This document shows, one piece after another, positions 42,807 through 51,241 of a stretch of 64,000 nucleotides of DNA. A program made the translations under genes and the position numbers. Source of the stretch: Taishania sp. (GTDB taxonomy: Bacteria; Bacteroidota; Bacteroidia; Flavobacteriales_D; Crocinitomicaceae); contig JASLGM010000020.1 of assembly GCA_030150045.1 (NCBI GenBank), positions 62,001-126,000 on the forward strand. The letters run 5' to 3'. The notes under the pieces are model-generated. The model searched no databases and was not told the DNA's origin. It saw only the letters and a program-made list of their open reading frames with translations. Each line of letters begins with the position of its first letter. Position 1 is the first letter of the stretch.

Positions 42807-44084
42807 TTACACTATTTGAGCTTTAGCATCTTTTAATAGTTTTAGATACCAAACGATTAATGCTAAATAATACATCGAGAAGAATAAAGAGTATAATCCC
42901 AAAGTACACTTAAATTCCCAATTAAACAAATTACCAATAACTATACTACCTATCGTAAAAAGGTATCCCAACAAACTAAAAACAAATGACGTTTTTTGTT
43001 TGTTAAACATTAGTGGTGTACTTGATAATGGAGACACAAAAAAGAAAACAAAAAACATCGGAGCCATAAATTGAGCGTAAACTCCAGCGTCACGCCATTC
43101 AGCTCCTAGGTACAATTCAAATATCGATGGTCCGAATACCAAAAGAACAATTGTAAAAGGAATAGCAAATAAAAAACTAGTCTTAATTGTTTTCAAAGCA
43201 ATAGGAAGTCCAGATGTTTTATTCACAACTGCTTTACTCGCTTCCACAAAATACAATTGAGAAACGGAACCAGAAACTAAAACAATCGGAGCTTTCACAT
43301 ATCTAGTCATTAAGAAGAAAAGGGCTAGTTCTTCTTTAGAATAATAGATAGTAATAAAATAAAACAGTAAAAATTGTGTCGCAAAAACATCCGTAAATGC
43401 GTGTATACTATTTATTAATGGAAACTCTTTATACTTAATCAAGATATTCTTGATTGTTTTAAAATTTAATTTTGAGAACCAAAGTTCTTTTCCAAATTCA
43501 TTCTTATCCATAAGAATGAATGCATTAATAAATTGTGAAAGAGCCCAAGCTATCAATAATCCACTAGTCCCAAAAGCTAAATAACCTAGAAAAACTGCTC
43601 CAAGATTGTTTATTAATGATTGAATGATTTTTCCTGTGGTAACTCTCTTATATCTTCTATTTCGTAGCGCCCAATTAGTAGTAAGTCCTAACAATCCATA
43701 ACTTAACACACCAAAAGGCATAAGCCACACATGATTTTTCAACTCAGGATCATGATAGAAATCGGCAATCTGCTCAGAAAATACAACTAAAAGTAAGCTT
43801 AAGATAGTGACACAAAATGTAATAAATAGTCCAGAAGAAAACAACAATTTAGCCTCTAAATTCTTCTTTGGCAAAGGGATAGCCACCTCTAATCTACCTG
43901 TAGAAATAATGCCTATTAATCCTACGATAGAAAACCAATTTGCACTTATCCCTATTTCCTCTTTTGAATAAAAATGCGTGATAAAAGGGATCAAAAGAAA
44001 AGGAATAATTTGACTAATTGTATTCCCACTTAATAAAGCTAAAAACTGCTTCCGGAAATTGTTATCATCAGACACCTTTTGCAC
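42807..44084 (-). CDS. Wzx-type flippase / lipopolysaccharide biosynthesis protein (second)
   Basis: A 425-residue polytopic membrane protein with about twelve helices: FLALLSGNTISQIIPFLLIPFITHFYS at the start, then GRLEVAIPLP, FGVLSYGLLGLTTNWALRNRRYKR and AHFYSKEEI-type loops of the MOP superfamily. No ATG exists at the 5' end. The likely start is GTG at 44084 (preceded by AAGGAAG) or GTG at 44075, overlapping the upstream gene by 17 bases or fewer. It shares little with the flippase at 35798, so the two may move different lipid-linked sugars. Confidence 0.85.
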   Translation of the reverse strand: MQKVSDDNNFRKQFLALLSGNTISQIIPFLLIPFITHFYSKEEIGISANWFSIVGLIGIISTGRLEVAIPLPKKNLEAKLLFSSGLFITFCVTILSLLLVVFSEQIADFYHDPELKNHVWLMPFGVLSYGLLGLTTNWALRNRRYKRVTTGKIIQSLINNLGAVFLGYLAFGTSGLLIAWALSQFINAFILMDKNEFGKELWFSKLNFKTIKNILIKYKEFPLINSIHAFTDVFATQFLLFYFITIYYSKEELALFFLMTRYVKAPIVLVSGSVSQLYFVEASKAVVNKTSGLPIALKTIKTSFLFAIPFTIVLLVFGPSIFELYLGAEWRDAGVYAQFMAPMFFVFFFVSPLSSTPLMFNKQKTSFVFSLLGYLFTIGSIVIGNLFNWEFKCTLGLYSLFFSMYYLALIVWYLKLLKDAKAQIV

Positions 44085-45462
44085 CTTCCTTATATTTTAT
44101 TAATAATACAATTAACAGAGGTAAAACTAAACGATGTATTTCTAAATACAAGAAATTAGATGGCATCATCCAAATTATACATAATATTAAACCTCCAATA
44201 AGTTGAGTTAGAAATATGAAATTTGAAATACGGAAATGAAAAAGCTTCATTAAAATAAAAAATAGAAGTAAAAAATATCCCCAAGCTATAACTCCATAAC
44301 TAGAAATTGCTTCAATTGGGAAATTATGTGCAGAATTTACAGTCCCTGTATAATTTGGAGCTTCTCCGACATCATGAAGGTAATAAAACTGACCAGGTCC
44401 TATTCCAAAAACCGGTTTTTCTTTGATAAAAGTGATCCCATTTAGTATTAGTGATTTCCTAATATTTTCAGAGCGATTGCGATTACTATTTTTTAAAGAA
44501 TCTAATACTTGAACAAGCTGAGCTTGTTCTTCTGGTGTATATTTATCCTTTATTGTTGAAACTTCAATTTTTTCCTCTTCTGTTCTTTCAACATCAACTA
44601 ATTCATTTATTCTATAAGTTATTCCTTTATCATATTTGGGTCCAAAATAAAGTGGATTAGAAATAAACATGATTAGGACGACAAGCGCTGCTCCACCCCA
44701 AAATAAACATTTTTTTTTTGTTAGCTTTAAACTCTCATTAATCAGATAAAAGCAGAGAAGTATTATTGATGCTATTTTCCCGAACTTAGAATCTGCAAGT
44801 TCAGAGAAAAAGAAACAAGTGATAAACAAAGAAATCAAAATAAAAATATTTTTATTCCACTTGGCATCAAATAATATAATTAAAATAGTAAAAAATAAAA
44901 AATGAGCTAAATAATCATTAGGATTATCATATACATAAACTGGCGCGTAATGAATAAAGTTCGCCTGTAATTCGACTAGTTTATCCGTATATTTACCTGC
45001 TGGATGAATGCCAGTAAATGCCTCAAAAACACCTGATAACAAGAGTATAATTAACGAAAATCGTATTCCTAAAACTGTAATTTCATTAAATACTGTTGTA
45101 GAAAGATGGTAATATGATGTTGAAATTACAAATGCAGTAATAAATTGAAAAAGTAAAGATCTAAAATCAAAAACAGCTAAATATGAAATTTGATCCTGCA
45201 TGAATAATTGTATTCCTCCTTGTATTATCCAGAAAAGGAGAAAAGTGATAAGATAAATAAATATTCTATCCCACTTTAGAAAATTTACAACCCCTAAACC
45301 ACAAATGATCAGAGATATAAATAAATTTGGGTACAATACAAAATAATGTAAATTTAAACTGAATAACTTTGATCCCATTGGTAGTGTGATCCACCAGAGT
45401 AAATACAAGTTTAATAAATTACGACTTACTATAGGGTTATCTTTACTTAGTATAAGAAGCAT
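44068..45462 (-). CDS. O-antigen polymerase/ligase-type membrane protein (second)
   Basis: A 464-residue protein with about eleven helices. The large periplasmic loop between the last helices contains KPVFGIGPGQFYYL and NSAHNFPIEAISSYGVIAWG, the Wzy_C/WaaL signature, after an acidic region (VDVERTEEEKIEVSTIKDKYTPEEQAQL). Polymerase and ligase roles cannot be separated by sequence. It lies two bases after the epimerase gene and overlaps the flippase gene. Confidence 0.86.
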   Translation of the reverse strand: MLLILSKDNPIVSRNLLNLYLLWWITLPMGSKLFSLNLHYFVLYPNLFISLIICGLGVVNFLKWDRIFIYLITFLLFWIIQGGIQLFMQDQISYLAVFDFRSLLFQFITAFVISTSYYHLSTTVFNEITVLGIRFSLIILLLSGVFEAFTGIHPAGKYTDKLVELQANFIHYAPVYVYDNPNDYLAHFLFFTILIILFDAKWNKNIFILISLFITCFFFSELADSKFGKIASIILLCFYLINESLKLTKKKCLFWGGAALVVLIMFISNPLYFGPKYDKGITYRINELVDVERTEEEKIEVSTIKDKYTPEEQAQLVQVLDSLKNSNRNRSENIRKSLILNGITFIKEKPVFGIGPGQFYYLHDVGEAPNYTGTVNSAHNFPIEAISSYGVIAWGYFLLLFFILMKLFHFRISNFIFLTQLIGGLILCIIWMMPSNFLYLEIHRLVLPLLIVLLIKYKEGAKGV

Positions 45463-45464
45463 AA

Positions 45465-46439
45465 TTATTTTTTTGCGAAATGGGTCAACATTTTATTTAC
45501 CCCATCATAAAAAGTAACTAATTGAACATACCCTAATAAACTTTCTGTTTCTTTAATATCTGCTAAAGAATCACGAATGTCCCCTTGACGATCTGGTCCA
45601 TGAACAATAGTTGTATTTGAATTGTAAAGTCCTTTTCCTATAAGATGTTCTTTGAGTGATGCAATTACTTTGTTTAAAGAAAGAAAATCACCACAAGCAA
45701 CATTAAAAACACTGCCAAATGCATTACTATTACTTGTTGCCAATGCTAAAACATTAGCTCTTACCGCATTGTCAACATACGTGAAATCACGGGTTTGTTC
45801 TCCATCTCCATGAATGGTGATAACCCCACCAGTTAACATCGCTTGGATAAACTTAGGGATTGCCGCAGCATATACCCCTTCTGGATTTTGATTAGGTCCA
45901 AAAACATTAAAGTAACGTAATCCGACTGTTTCTAATCCATGAATGCGGTAATAGACCTTCGCATATTCTTCATTCAGATGCTTTGTTACTGCATAAGGAC
46001 TTAATAAATCTCCTTCCGTTCCAATTTTTTTAGGTGAAACAATAGAATCACCATAAACAGAACTTGAAGATGCGTAAACAAATCGTTTTACACCAGATGC
46101 TTTACTAGCTCGTAAAACATTAAGAAACCCCGTCGCATTGACTTCATGCGTCATTTCTGGGTAAGCAATAGATCGAGGTACAGATCCCAATGCTGCTTGA
46201 TGGGATACATTATCCATACCAATAGTAGCATTAAGACAGGTATTATAATTGCAAATATCCCCTTCGATAAATTCAAAAAGGGGATCATTAAAATGCATTT
46301 CTATATTCTTAATAAATCCTGTTGATAAATTATCGAGGACGCGAACAAAAGCTCCTTCTTTTAAAAGTGCGGTTACAATGTTTGAGCCAATAAAACCAGC
46401 TCCCCCAGTGACTAAAATGCGCTTACCTCTCAAATTCAT
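45465..46439 (-). CDS. UDP-N-acetylhexosamine(-uronate) C4 epimerase, WbpP/TviC type
   Basis: A 324-residue SDR epimerase with GGAGFIGSNIVTALLKEG, HQAALGSVPRSIAYP (the SVPRSI word is typical of WbpP/Gne enzymes working on N-acetylated sugars), YASSSSVYG and Tyr149/Lys153 in SPYAVTKHLNEEYA, followed by RYFNVFGPNQNPEGVYAAAIPKF. It should interconvert UDP-GlcNAc and UDP-GalNAc, or the uronic acid pair as in TviC, which could use the product of the dehydrogenase at 13470. One base separates it from the rny stop codon, so it is read with rny. Confidence 0.9.
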   Translation of the reverse strand: MNLRGKRILVTGGAGFIGSNIVTALLKEGAFVRVLDNLSTGFIKNIEMHFNDPLFEFIEGDICNYNTCLNATIGMDNVSHQAALGSVPRSIAYPEMTHEVNATGFLNVLRASKASGVKRFVYASSSSVYGDSIVSPKKIGTEGDLLSPYAVTKHLNEEYAKVYYRIHGLETVGLRYFNVFGPNQNPEGVYAAAIPKFIQAMLTGGVITIHGDGEQTRDFTYVDNAVRANVLALATSNSNAFGSVFNVACGDFLSLNKVIASLKEHLIGKGLYNSNTTIVHGPDRQGDIRDSLADIKETESLLGYVQLVTFYDGVNKMLTHFAKK

Positions 46440-46440
46440 C

Positions 46441-47973
46441 TTACTTGGCGTAATTTACAGCACGCTTTTCTCTAATAACAGTAACTTTTACTTGCCCTGG
46501 ATATGTCATTTCAGTTTGAATGCGTTGAGAAATTGTAAAAGACAATTCTTCTGCTTTGGCATCACTTACTTTCTCTGCTTCGACTAAAACACGTAACTCA
46601 CGACCTGCTTGAATAGCATAAGAACTAGAAACACCATCATAAGAAAGTGCTAAAGCTTCTAATTCTTTAATTCTTTTGATGTACGACTCTACAATCTCAC
46701 GTCTAGCTCCTGGTCTAGCTCCTGAAATAGCATCACACACCTGAACGATTGGAGCGATTAAAGTAGTCATCTCTATTTCGTCATGGTGAGCTCCAATTGC
46801 ATTCAATACATCTGGTTTCTCTCCATACTTCTCAGCAAGCTTCATCCCCAAAATAGCGTGTGGTAATTCTGGCTCTTCATCTGGAACTTTACCAATATCA
46901 TGTAACAATCCAGCACGTTTAGCCAGTTTAACGTTCAAACCTAATTCTGCTGCCATGATCGCACAAAGATTAGCTACCTCGCGGGAGTGTTGCAATAAAT
47001 TCTGTCCATAAGATGAACGGAATTTCATACGCCCAACCATACGTGTCAATTCTGGATGTAATCCATGAATTCCAAGATCGATACATGTTCTACGTCCTGT
47101 TTCAGCAATCTCTTCATCCAATTGTTTGCGTGTCTTTGTAACAACTTCTTCAATTCTAGCAGGATGAATACGCCCGTCAGACACCAATTGATGAAGTGCT
47201 AAACGAGCAATCTCTCTACGAACAGGGTCAAAACAAGAAAGAATAATAGCCTCAGGAGTATCATCCACAATAATTTCTACTCCGGTAGCAGCTTCTAAAG
47301 CACGAATATTTCGTCCTTCTCGACCAATGATACGCCCTTTAACTTCGTCTGAATCAATATTAAAAACAGAAACAGCATTTTCAACGGCGTGTTCAGTTGC
47401 TACACGTTGAATCGTTTGAATAACAATTTTCTTTGCTTCTCTATTCGCATTTAATTTTGCCTCTTCCGAAATCTCTTTAATATGGGTCATCGCGGCAGTT
47501 CTTGCCTCATCCTTCAAGCTTTCCATAAGACTATTCTTCGCCTCATCTACGCTCATACTAGAAATCTTAGAAAGCTCATCAACTTGTTTAGAATGCAAAC
47601 GTTCTACCTCTTGCTGACGCAATTCAATAGCTTCGATTTTAGTATCAAGATCTTTTAACTCAACATCGAGTGTTTTTTCTTTACGACTAATTTCTTCATG
47701 CTTTTGATTCAGTGATTTCTCTTTACTTTTTGAACGGTCTTCAATAGATTGAATTTTACGCTCTCTTTGTTTGATAACCTCCTCGTGCTCTTCTTTCAAC
47801 TTCAAGAAGCGCTCCTTCGCTTGAAGAATTTTTTCTTTTTTTATGGACTCACCTTCGAGTTCCGCATCTTTTAATGCTTGTACTTTCTTGGACTTTAATG
47901 CTGTGTTCTGCAATATAAACATCACAGCTCCACCGCCAATAATACCAATTAACAATCCAATTATTAAACTCAT
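46441..47973 (-). CDS. rny: Ribonuclease Y
   Basis: A 510-residue membrane-anchored endoribonuclease that starts mRNA decay. One N-terminal helix (MSLIIGLLIGIIGGGAVMFIL), a long coiled coil (about 30-180, KERKIQSIEDRSKSKEKSLNQKHEE), a KH domain with GRIIGREGRNIRALEAATGVEIIVDDTPE, and an HD domain with HSREVANL and GLLHDIGKV (the His-Asp pair). The length and order are standard. It lies 60 bases after zapA and directly before the polysaccharide genes, so a long shared transcript is likely. Confidence 0.96.
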   Translation of the reverse strand: MSLIIGLLIGIIGGGAVMFILQNTALKSKKVQALKDAELEGESIKKEKILQAKERFLKLKEEHEEVIKQRERKIQSIEDRSKSKEKSLNQKHEEISRKEKTLDVELKDLDTKIEAIELRQQEVERLHSKQVDELSKISSMSVDEAKNSLMESLKDEARTAAMTHIKEISEEAKLNANREAKKIVIQTIQRVATEHAVENAVSVFNIDSDEVKGRIIGREGRNIRALEAATGVEIIVDDTPEAIILSCFDPVRREIARLALHQLVSDGRIHPARIEEVVTKTRKQLDEEIAETGRRTCIDLGIHGLHPELTRMVGRMKFRSSYGQNLLQHSREVANLCAIMAAELGLNVKLAKRAGLLHDIGKVPDEEPELPHAILGMKLAEKYGEKPDVLNAIGAHHDEIEMTTLIAPIVQVCDAISGARPGARREIVESYIKRIKELEALALSYDGVSSSYAIQAGRELRVLVEAEKVSDAKAEELSFTISQRIQTEMTYPGQVKVTVIREKRAVNYAK

Positions 47974-48033
47974 TTATCTTACCTTTAAATAGTTATTTGT
48001 AGTAAGAAATGTGATACCAGAAGAAGGAATAGA

Positions 48034-48321
48034 CTATTTATTCAATTCAAAAGAGTTAGCAAGTTCTTCAAGCGCATTTTCAATCGCTTTAAAATCAGGT
48101 TTCACCTCTTGAACAGTTACAGTATTTGATTTAGTGGCTAATTGCAATGCTGTCATAGATAGTAAATCTTGCATATCTTTAACCGCATAGCTCTCTTGTA
48201 ACTTCTGAATGGAGCGATTTATCTCTTCAGCTGCTTGCATTACCAGTTCCTTCTCCGCTTCTGTAACCGTTAGTGGATAAGTTCTACCTGCAACAACAAC
48301 TTTAATTGACTCCTTGCTCAT
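48034..48321 (-). CDS. zapA: Cell division protein ZapA
   Basis: A 95-residue FtsZ-ring associated protein. SIKVVVAGRTYPLTVTEAEKELVMQAAEEINRSIQKL is the ZapA globular head, followed by the helical dimerisation part (MQDLLSMTALQLATK). It bundles FtsZ filaments at mid-cell. Its ATG overlaps the stop codon of the upstream coiled-coil gene by one base (TAATG), and rny follows. Confidence 0.92.
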   Translation of the reverse strand: MSKESIKVVVAGRTYPLTVTEAEKELVMQAAEEINRSIQKLQESYAVKDMQDLLSMTALQLATKSNTVTVQEVKPDFKAIENALEELANSFELNK

Positions 48322-48644
48322 TAATTATTTTTTAACTGATTTAAACAGTAATCTATTTCTCCAACTAGTGCTTCAATTTCTCCAATAGACAAGGTTTTAA
48401 CCGTTGCTATTTCCTCTACAATTTGCACATTTTCATTTTTCGCTTTCTCCAATTCGGATTTAAGCTCAACATTTTCTAGCTCTAATAAAGCACTTTTATT
48501 TGACATCTCGACAACTTTTGCAGTTAATTCTGCTTGAAAAGCTTTAGATCGGTCTAATTCAGATGATAATTCATGGATTTTTTCCATTAACACTTCCTTT
48601 TTAGAAGCTATCTCTGATATGATATGTTGAATTTTCTCGTTCAT
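48321..48644 (-). CDS. Small coiled-coil protein upstream of zapA
   Basis: A 107-residue protein (ATG at 48644; the longer frame begins with TTG). Residues 1-85 are almost all heptad coiled coil (KKEVLMEKIHELSSELDRSK, SNKSALLELENVELKSELEKAKNENVQI). The C-terminus LSIGEIEALVGEIDYCLNQL is a short conserved-looking segment. It is translationally coupled to zapA, which suggests a division partner, possibly ZapB-like, but no homology is claimed. There is no signal peptide. Confidence 0.78.
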   Translation of the reverse strand: MNEKIQHIISEIASKKEVLMEKIHELSSELDRSKAFQAELTAKVVEMSNKSALLELENVELKSELEKAKNENVQIVEEIATVKTLSIGEIEALVGEIDYCLNQLKNN

Positions 48645-48754
48645 GGTCTTTGCGATATACAAAAGTAATACAGTTGTTAGTATCTACAAGGCTTTTTTAA
48701 AACTTGTTTGAAAATATTTCAAATTTCAAATAATAATACCTTTTTTTGAGGATT

Positions 48755-50446
48755 ATGCACACTCTGATCAAAATGTCACAAAACACAATTCGTTTCCAAA
48801 CGTTGATTATACTACTAATCTGCTTTAGCTCTTTTTCTAATCCAGGGTTTGCTCAAAAAAACAACGGTCCTTTAAACGCTCCGGTAAACATCCCGATTGT
48901 TTTAGCTGGAAACTTTGCTGAACTACGCCCCAATCATTTCCATATGGGAATAGATATTAAAACGCAAGGAAGAGAAGGCTTAGATATTTTTTGTGTACAA
49001 GACGGATGGTTATCTAGAGTCAAAATTTCTAGTTTTGGTTACGGGAAAGTTCTTTACATAGATCACGACAATGGAACTACTAGCGTGTATGCACACCTTC
49101 AACAATTCGCCCCAAAACTAGAACAAAAAATAAGAAAATTACAAACAGAACAACAAAGCTGGGAAATTGAAGTCTTCTTTGAGAAAAATGAAATAAGCAT
49201 TCAAAAAGGAGAGAAAATAGCAATATCAGGAAATACAGGGGGAAGTACAGCTCCACACTTACACTTTGAAATTAGAGATACAAAAACAGAACATGCTTTA
49301 AACCCTTTAAAAAACGGAATCGATGTGGCTGACAACCGAGCGCCAGAAATAAAACACTTAAAAATATATGGCGTTGAAGAACAAGGTTATCTTCTTCCTG
49401 GTAAAACCATGCTCTACCCGGTTATCAAATCAAAAGAAGGTCTATTGAAATTAACCAAAGATACCATCGATATCACCTATTCTTTTTTTACAAAAAATGG
49501 CGGAATCACATTTGGCATCGATGCTTTTGATAAACTAAACGGCGCTGAAAATGTATGCGGATTATATGGCGCAAAATTATTCGTAAACGGCGTTGAATAC
49601 TTTGGGCATGAAATGAACAACATCTCATTTGAAAACAGTCGCTACATCAATTCACATAGAGACCTTTCTGAATCGAATAAAAACATGCACAAATTATTCA
49701 GAAACGCTACCAATCCACTTGAAATCTATAACGCAAACTCTTTAGGCATTATCCAATATCAGTTTAATCCATATCTGAATATTCAGATAAGCGGATACGA
49801 TGAAAAAAACAATGCTACAAGTTTAGATTTTGTTGTCAAATTTACACCTTCCGATTTTGCTCAAGACCCTTTTTCAAGACAATCACACTATTGGCCAGCG
49901 GAACACCAAGCAATTACAAAGGATAAATACCATTTTGAAATTTTAGAAGGAACGTTCTACGAACCCACTAAAAAAACCAATGCTACTCAAACCATTTGTG
50001 ACGCAAGTGTATCTTTACAAAAACATTATAACGTTTCCTTACAAGGTCCAACAGACAAATGGTCTGATAAACGTTACTTAGTTGTTTCTGGATCAAAAGC
50101 CATTCGAACTACATTTTCGGATGGAAAATACTACGGAAAAACAAATGCCATTGGAGCCATTACTTTGAAAATAGATACGATACCACCAGCAATAAAATGG
50201 ATGGGAAAAGGAATAATATCTTCTTTGAATCAGATTAAATTCAATATTTCAGATGGACAAAGTGGATTGAAAAATTATTATTGTTATCTAAACAACGAAT
50301 GGATAATGCTGGAATATGAATACAAAACAAAGTCACTTTTCAGTTACGACAGAGTAGAAATCCCTCCCAATTCAACCTTGCGCTTAGAGGTTTTCGACGA
50401 ACGAAATAATATGGCAGTCTACGAAGAAATCATAAACCGCCAATAA
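48755..50446 (+). CDS. M23-family peptidase (LytM/peptidoglycan hydrolase type)
   Basis: A 563-residue exported zinc metallopeptidase. A signal peptide (about residues 14-33, ending PGFAQ) is followed by the LytM domain with RPNHFHMGIDIKT (His63, Asp67), VYAHL and TAPHLHFEI (His168, His170), all the zinc ligands. The remaining 380 residues are beta-rich and unassigned. The ATG at 48755 follows a GAGGA; the ATG at 48773 is an alternative, and the frame at 48746 starts with TTG. It likely cuts cross-links in peptidoglycan. It is divergent from the coiled-coil/zapA/rny operon. It also carries the palindrome at 49772-49789 in its coding sequence. Confidence 0.9.
   Translation: MHTLIKMSQNTIRFQTLIILLICFSSFSNPGFAQKNNGPLNAPVNIPIVLAGNFAELRPNHFHMGIDIKTQGREGLDIFCVQDGWLSRVKISSFGYGKVLYIDHDNGTTSVYAHLQQFAPKLEQKIRKLQTEQQSWEIEVFFEKNEISIQKGEKIAISGNTGGSTAPHLHFEIRDTKTEHALNPLKNGIDVADNRAPEIKHLKIYGVEEQGYLLPGKTMLYPVIKSKEGLLKLTKDTIDITYSFFTKNGGITFGIDAFDKLNGAENVCGLYGAKLFVNGVEYFGHEMNNISFENSRYINSHRDLSESNKNMHKLFRNATNPLEIYNANSLGIIQYQFNPYLNIQISGYDEKNNATSLDFVVKFTPSDFAQDPFSRQSHYWPAEHQAITKDKYHFEILEGTFYEPTKKTNATQTICDASVSLQKHYNVSLQGPTDKWSDKRYLVVSGSKAIRTTFSDGKYYGKTNAIGAITLKIDTIPPAIKWMGKGIISSLNQIKFNISDGQSGLKNYYCYLNNEWIMLEYEYKTKSLFSYDRVEIPPNSTLRLEVFDERNNMAVYEEIINRQ
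49772..49789. repeat. 18-bp perfect palindrome inside the M23 gene
   Basis: TATCTGAATATTCAGATA, identical in its 18 bases to the centre of 33492-33513 and sharing the 16-base core with 18978-18993. It is within codons for YLNIQI. No promoter was seen next to it, so regulatory use here is doubtful. Confidence 0.5.
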
Positions 50447-50458
50447 ATATAAAGGAAA

Positions 50459-50770
50459 CTATGCCTCCGTTGTTGGTGAAAAATTCATCGTTGGCATTGG
50501 TGCTGTATCAACTTCTTGAATTGTTCCGAAAGTTTGCTCATAACGCTGAATATTTTCCGCTAAAGCACGCATATATTTCTTCGCATTTTGAGGTGTCATG
50601 ATAATTCTTGAACGTACTTTTCCTTTTGGAACCCCAGGCATTAATTGAACAAAATCCGACACAAATTCACCCGGAGAGTGCGTAATAATTGCCAAATTCG
50701 AGTATGCCCCTTGTGCCACATCATCTGTTAGCTCAATATTTATTTGATTTTCTTGATTATTTTGATCCAT
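50459..50770 (-). CDS. DUF3467 family protein
   Basis: A 103-residue protein of a small family conserved in Bacteroidota and usually found next to rpoC. It matches INIELTDDVAQGAYSNLAIITHSPGEFVSDFVQLMPGVPKGKVRSRIIMTPQNAKKYMRALAENI. The function is unknown. Here it is separated from rpoC by 470 bases that hold the rpoBC terminator and both modules of the repeat. It therefore needs its own promoter, which I could not locate. It ends 12 bases from the M23 gene, convergently. Confidence 0.85.
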   Translation of the reverse strand: MDQNNQENQINIELTDDVAQGAYSNLAIITHSPGEFVSDFVQLMPGVPKGKVRSRIIMTPQNAKKYMRALAENIQRYEQTFGTIQEVDTAPMPTMNFSPTTEA

Positions 50771-50878
50771 TTTTTAGTGATTTTTTCCTTAAATATAGAA
50801 ATCTTTTGCAGAGTCCAACCGAATCACAAGTGTTTATTGCGAAAGACTTTCCCTTATCTAATGATTTTCTAAAAGATT

Positions 50879-51024
50879 TGGCAGCCAATTCGGCCTACAC
50901 GCTTAAGTAAACTCACGAAAAAAGGTTCTCTTGCTGTTTACCAAGTGCTTCCTTCGGTCGCATTGCTAACCGAACGTTCACTCCTTTTTCGCTTCCTTTA
51001 GCTATCGCGTTCCGTCCGGGCTGA
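50879..51024 (-). repeat. Intergenic repeat, module 2, copy D (reversed, 146 bp nested hairpin)
   Basis: The plus strand runs from TTGGCAGCC to CCGGGCTG, outer ends complementary. Inner arms: ACGC with GCGT, TTAaGTAAA with TTTAGcTA, CGAAAAAAGG with CCTTTTTCG. The apical word GTGCTTCCTTCGGTCGCA is the reverse complement of the loop of copies A and B with one change. Confidence 0.8.
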
Positions 51025-51060
51025 GAGCTGTTTTCAGGAAATGATTGATGCGTTGAAAAC

Positions 51061-51171
51061 AGATTTTGCGCTAAGGATAGGAGCGGCATCCTTTTATGCT
51101 AATACATGTTAGCATAAAAGATACAGCGGATAGCCTGCCCCCTACCAAGTAATTGGTTGGGGAAGCGCCCC
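51061..51171 (-). repeat. Intergenic repeat, module 1, copy D (reversed)
   Basis: The constant word GCGCTAAGGATAGGAG (from 51069) is followed by a new hairpin, TTTTATGCTAA (51092-51102) with TTAGCATAAAA (51109-51119). Then GGATAGCCTG, and hairpin I as ACCAA-gtaa-TTGGT (51144-51157) in a CCCC/GGGG frame. The positions match copy B while the hairpin sequences differ. The gap 50771-51241 holds only modules D and the rpoBC terminator. Confidence 0.75.
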
Positions 51172-51188
51172 AAATAAAAAAGCGGAAA

Positions 51189-51220
51189 CAAAAAAAGGGA
51201 GAATCAAATGACTCTCCCTT
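51189..51220 (-). terminator. Rho-independent terminator of the rpoBC operon
   Basis: On the minus strand GGGAGAGTCA pairs with TGATTCTCCC (51197-51218, one G-T pair, TT loop) and is followed by seven T residues. It lies about 20 bases after the rpoC stop codon. Confidence 0.92.
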
Positions 51221-51241
51221 TATATTTTGTGCAGATTAAGA

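Noticed and set aside
50689..50910. 73-residue frame on the plus strand
   Set aside because: It covers the 5' part of DUF3467 on the other strand and enters repeat module 2; no start signals.
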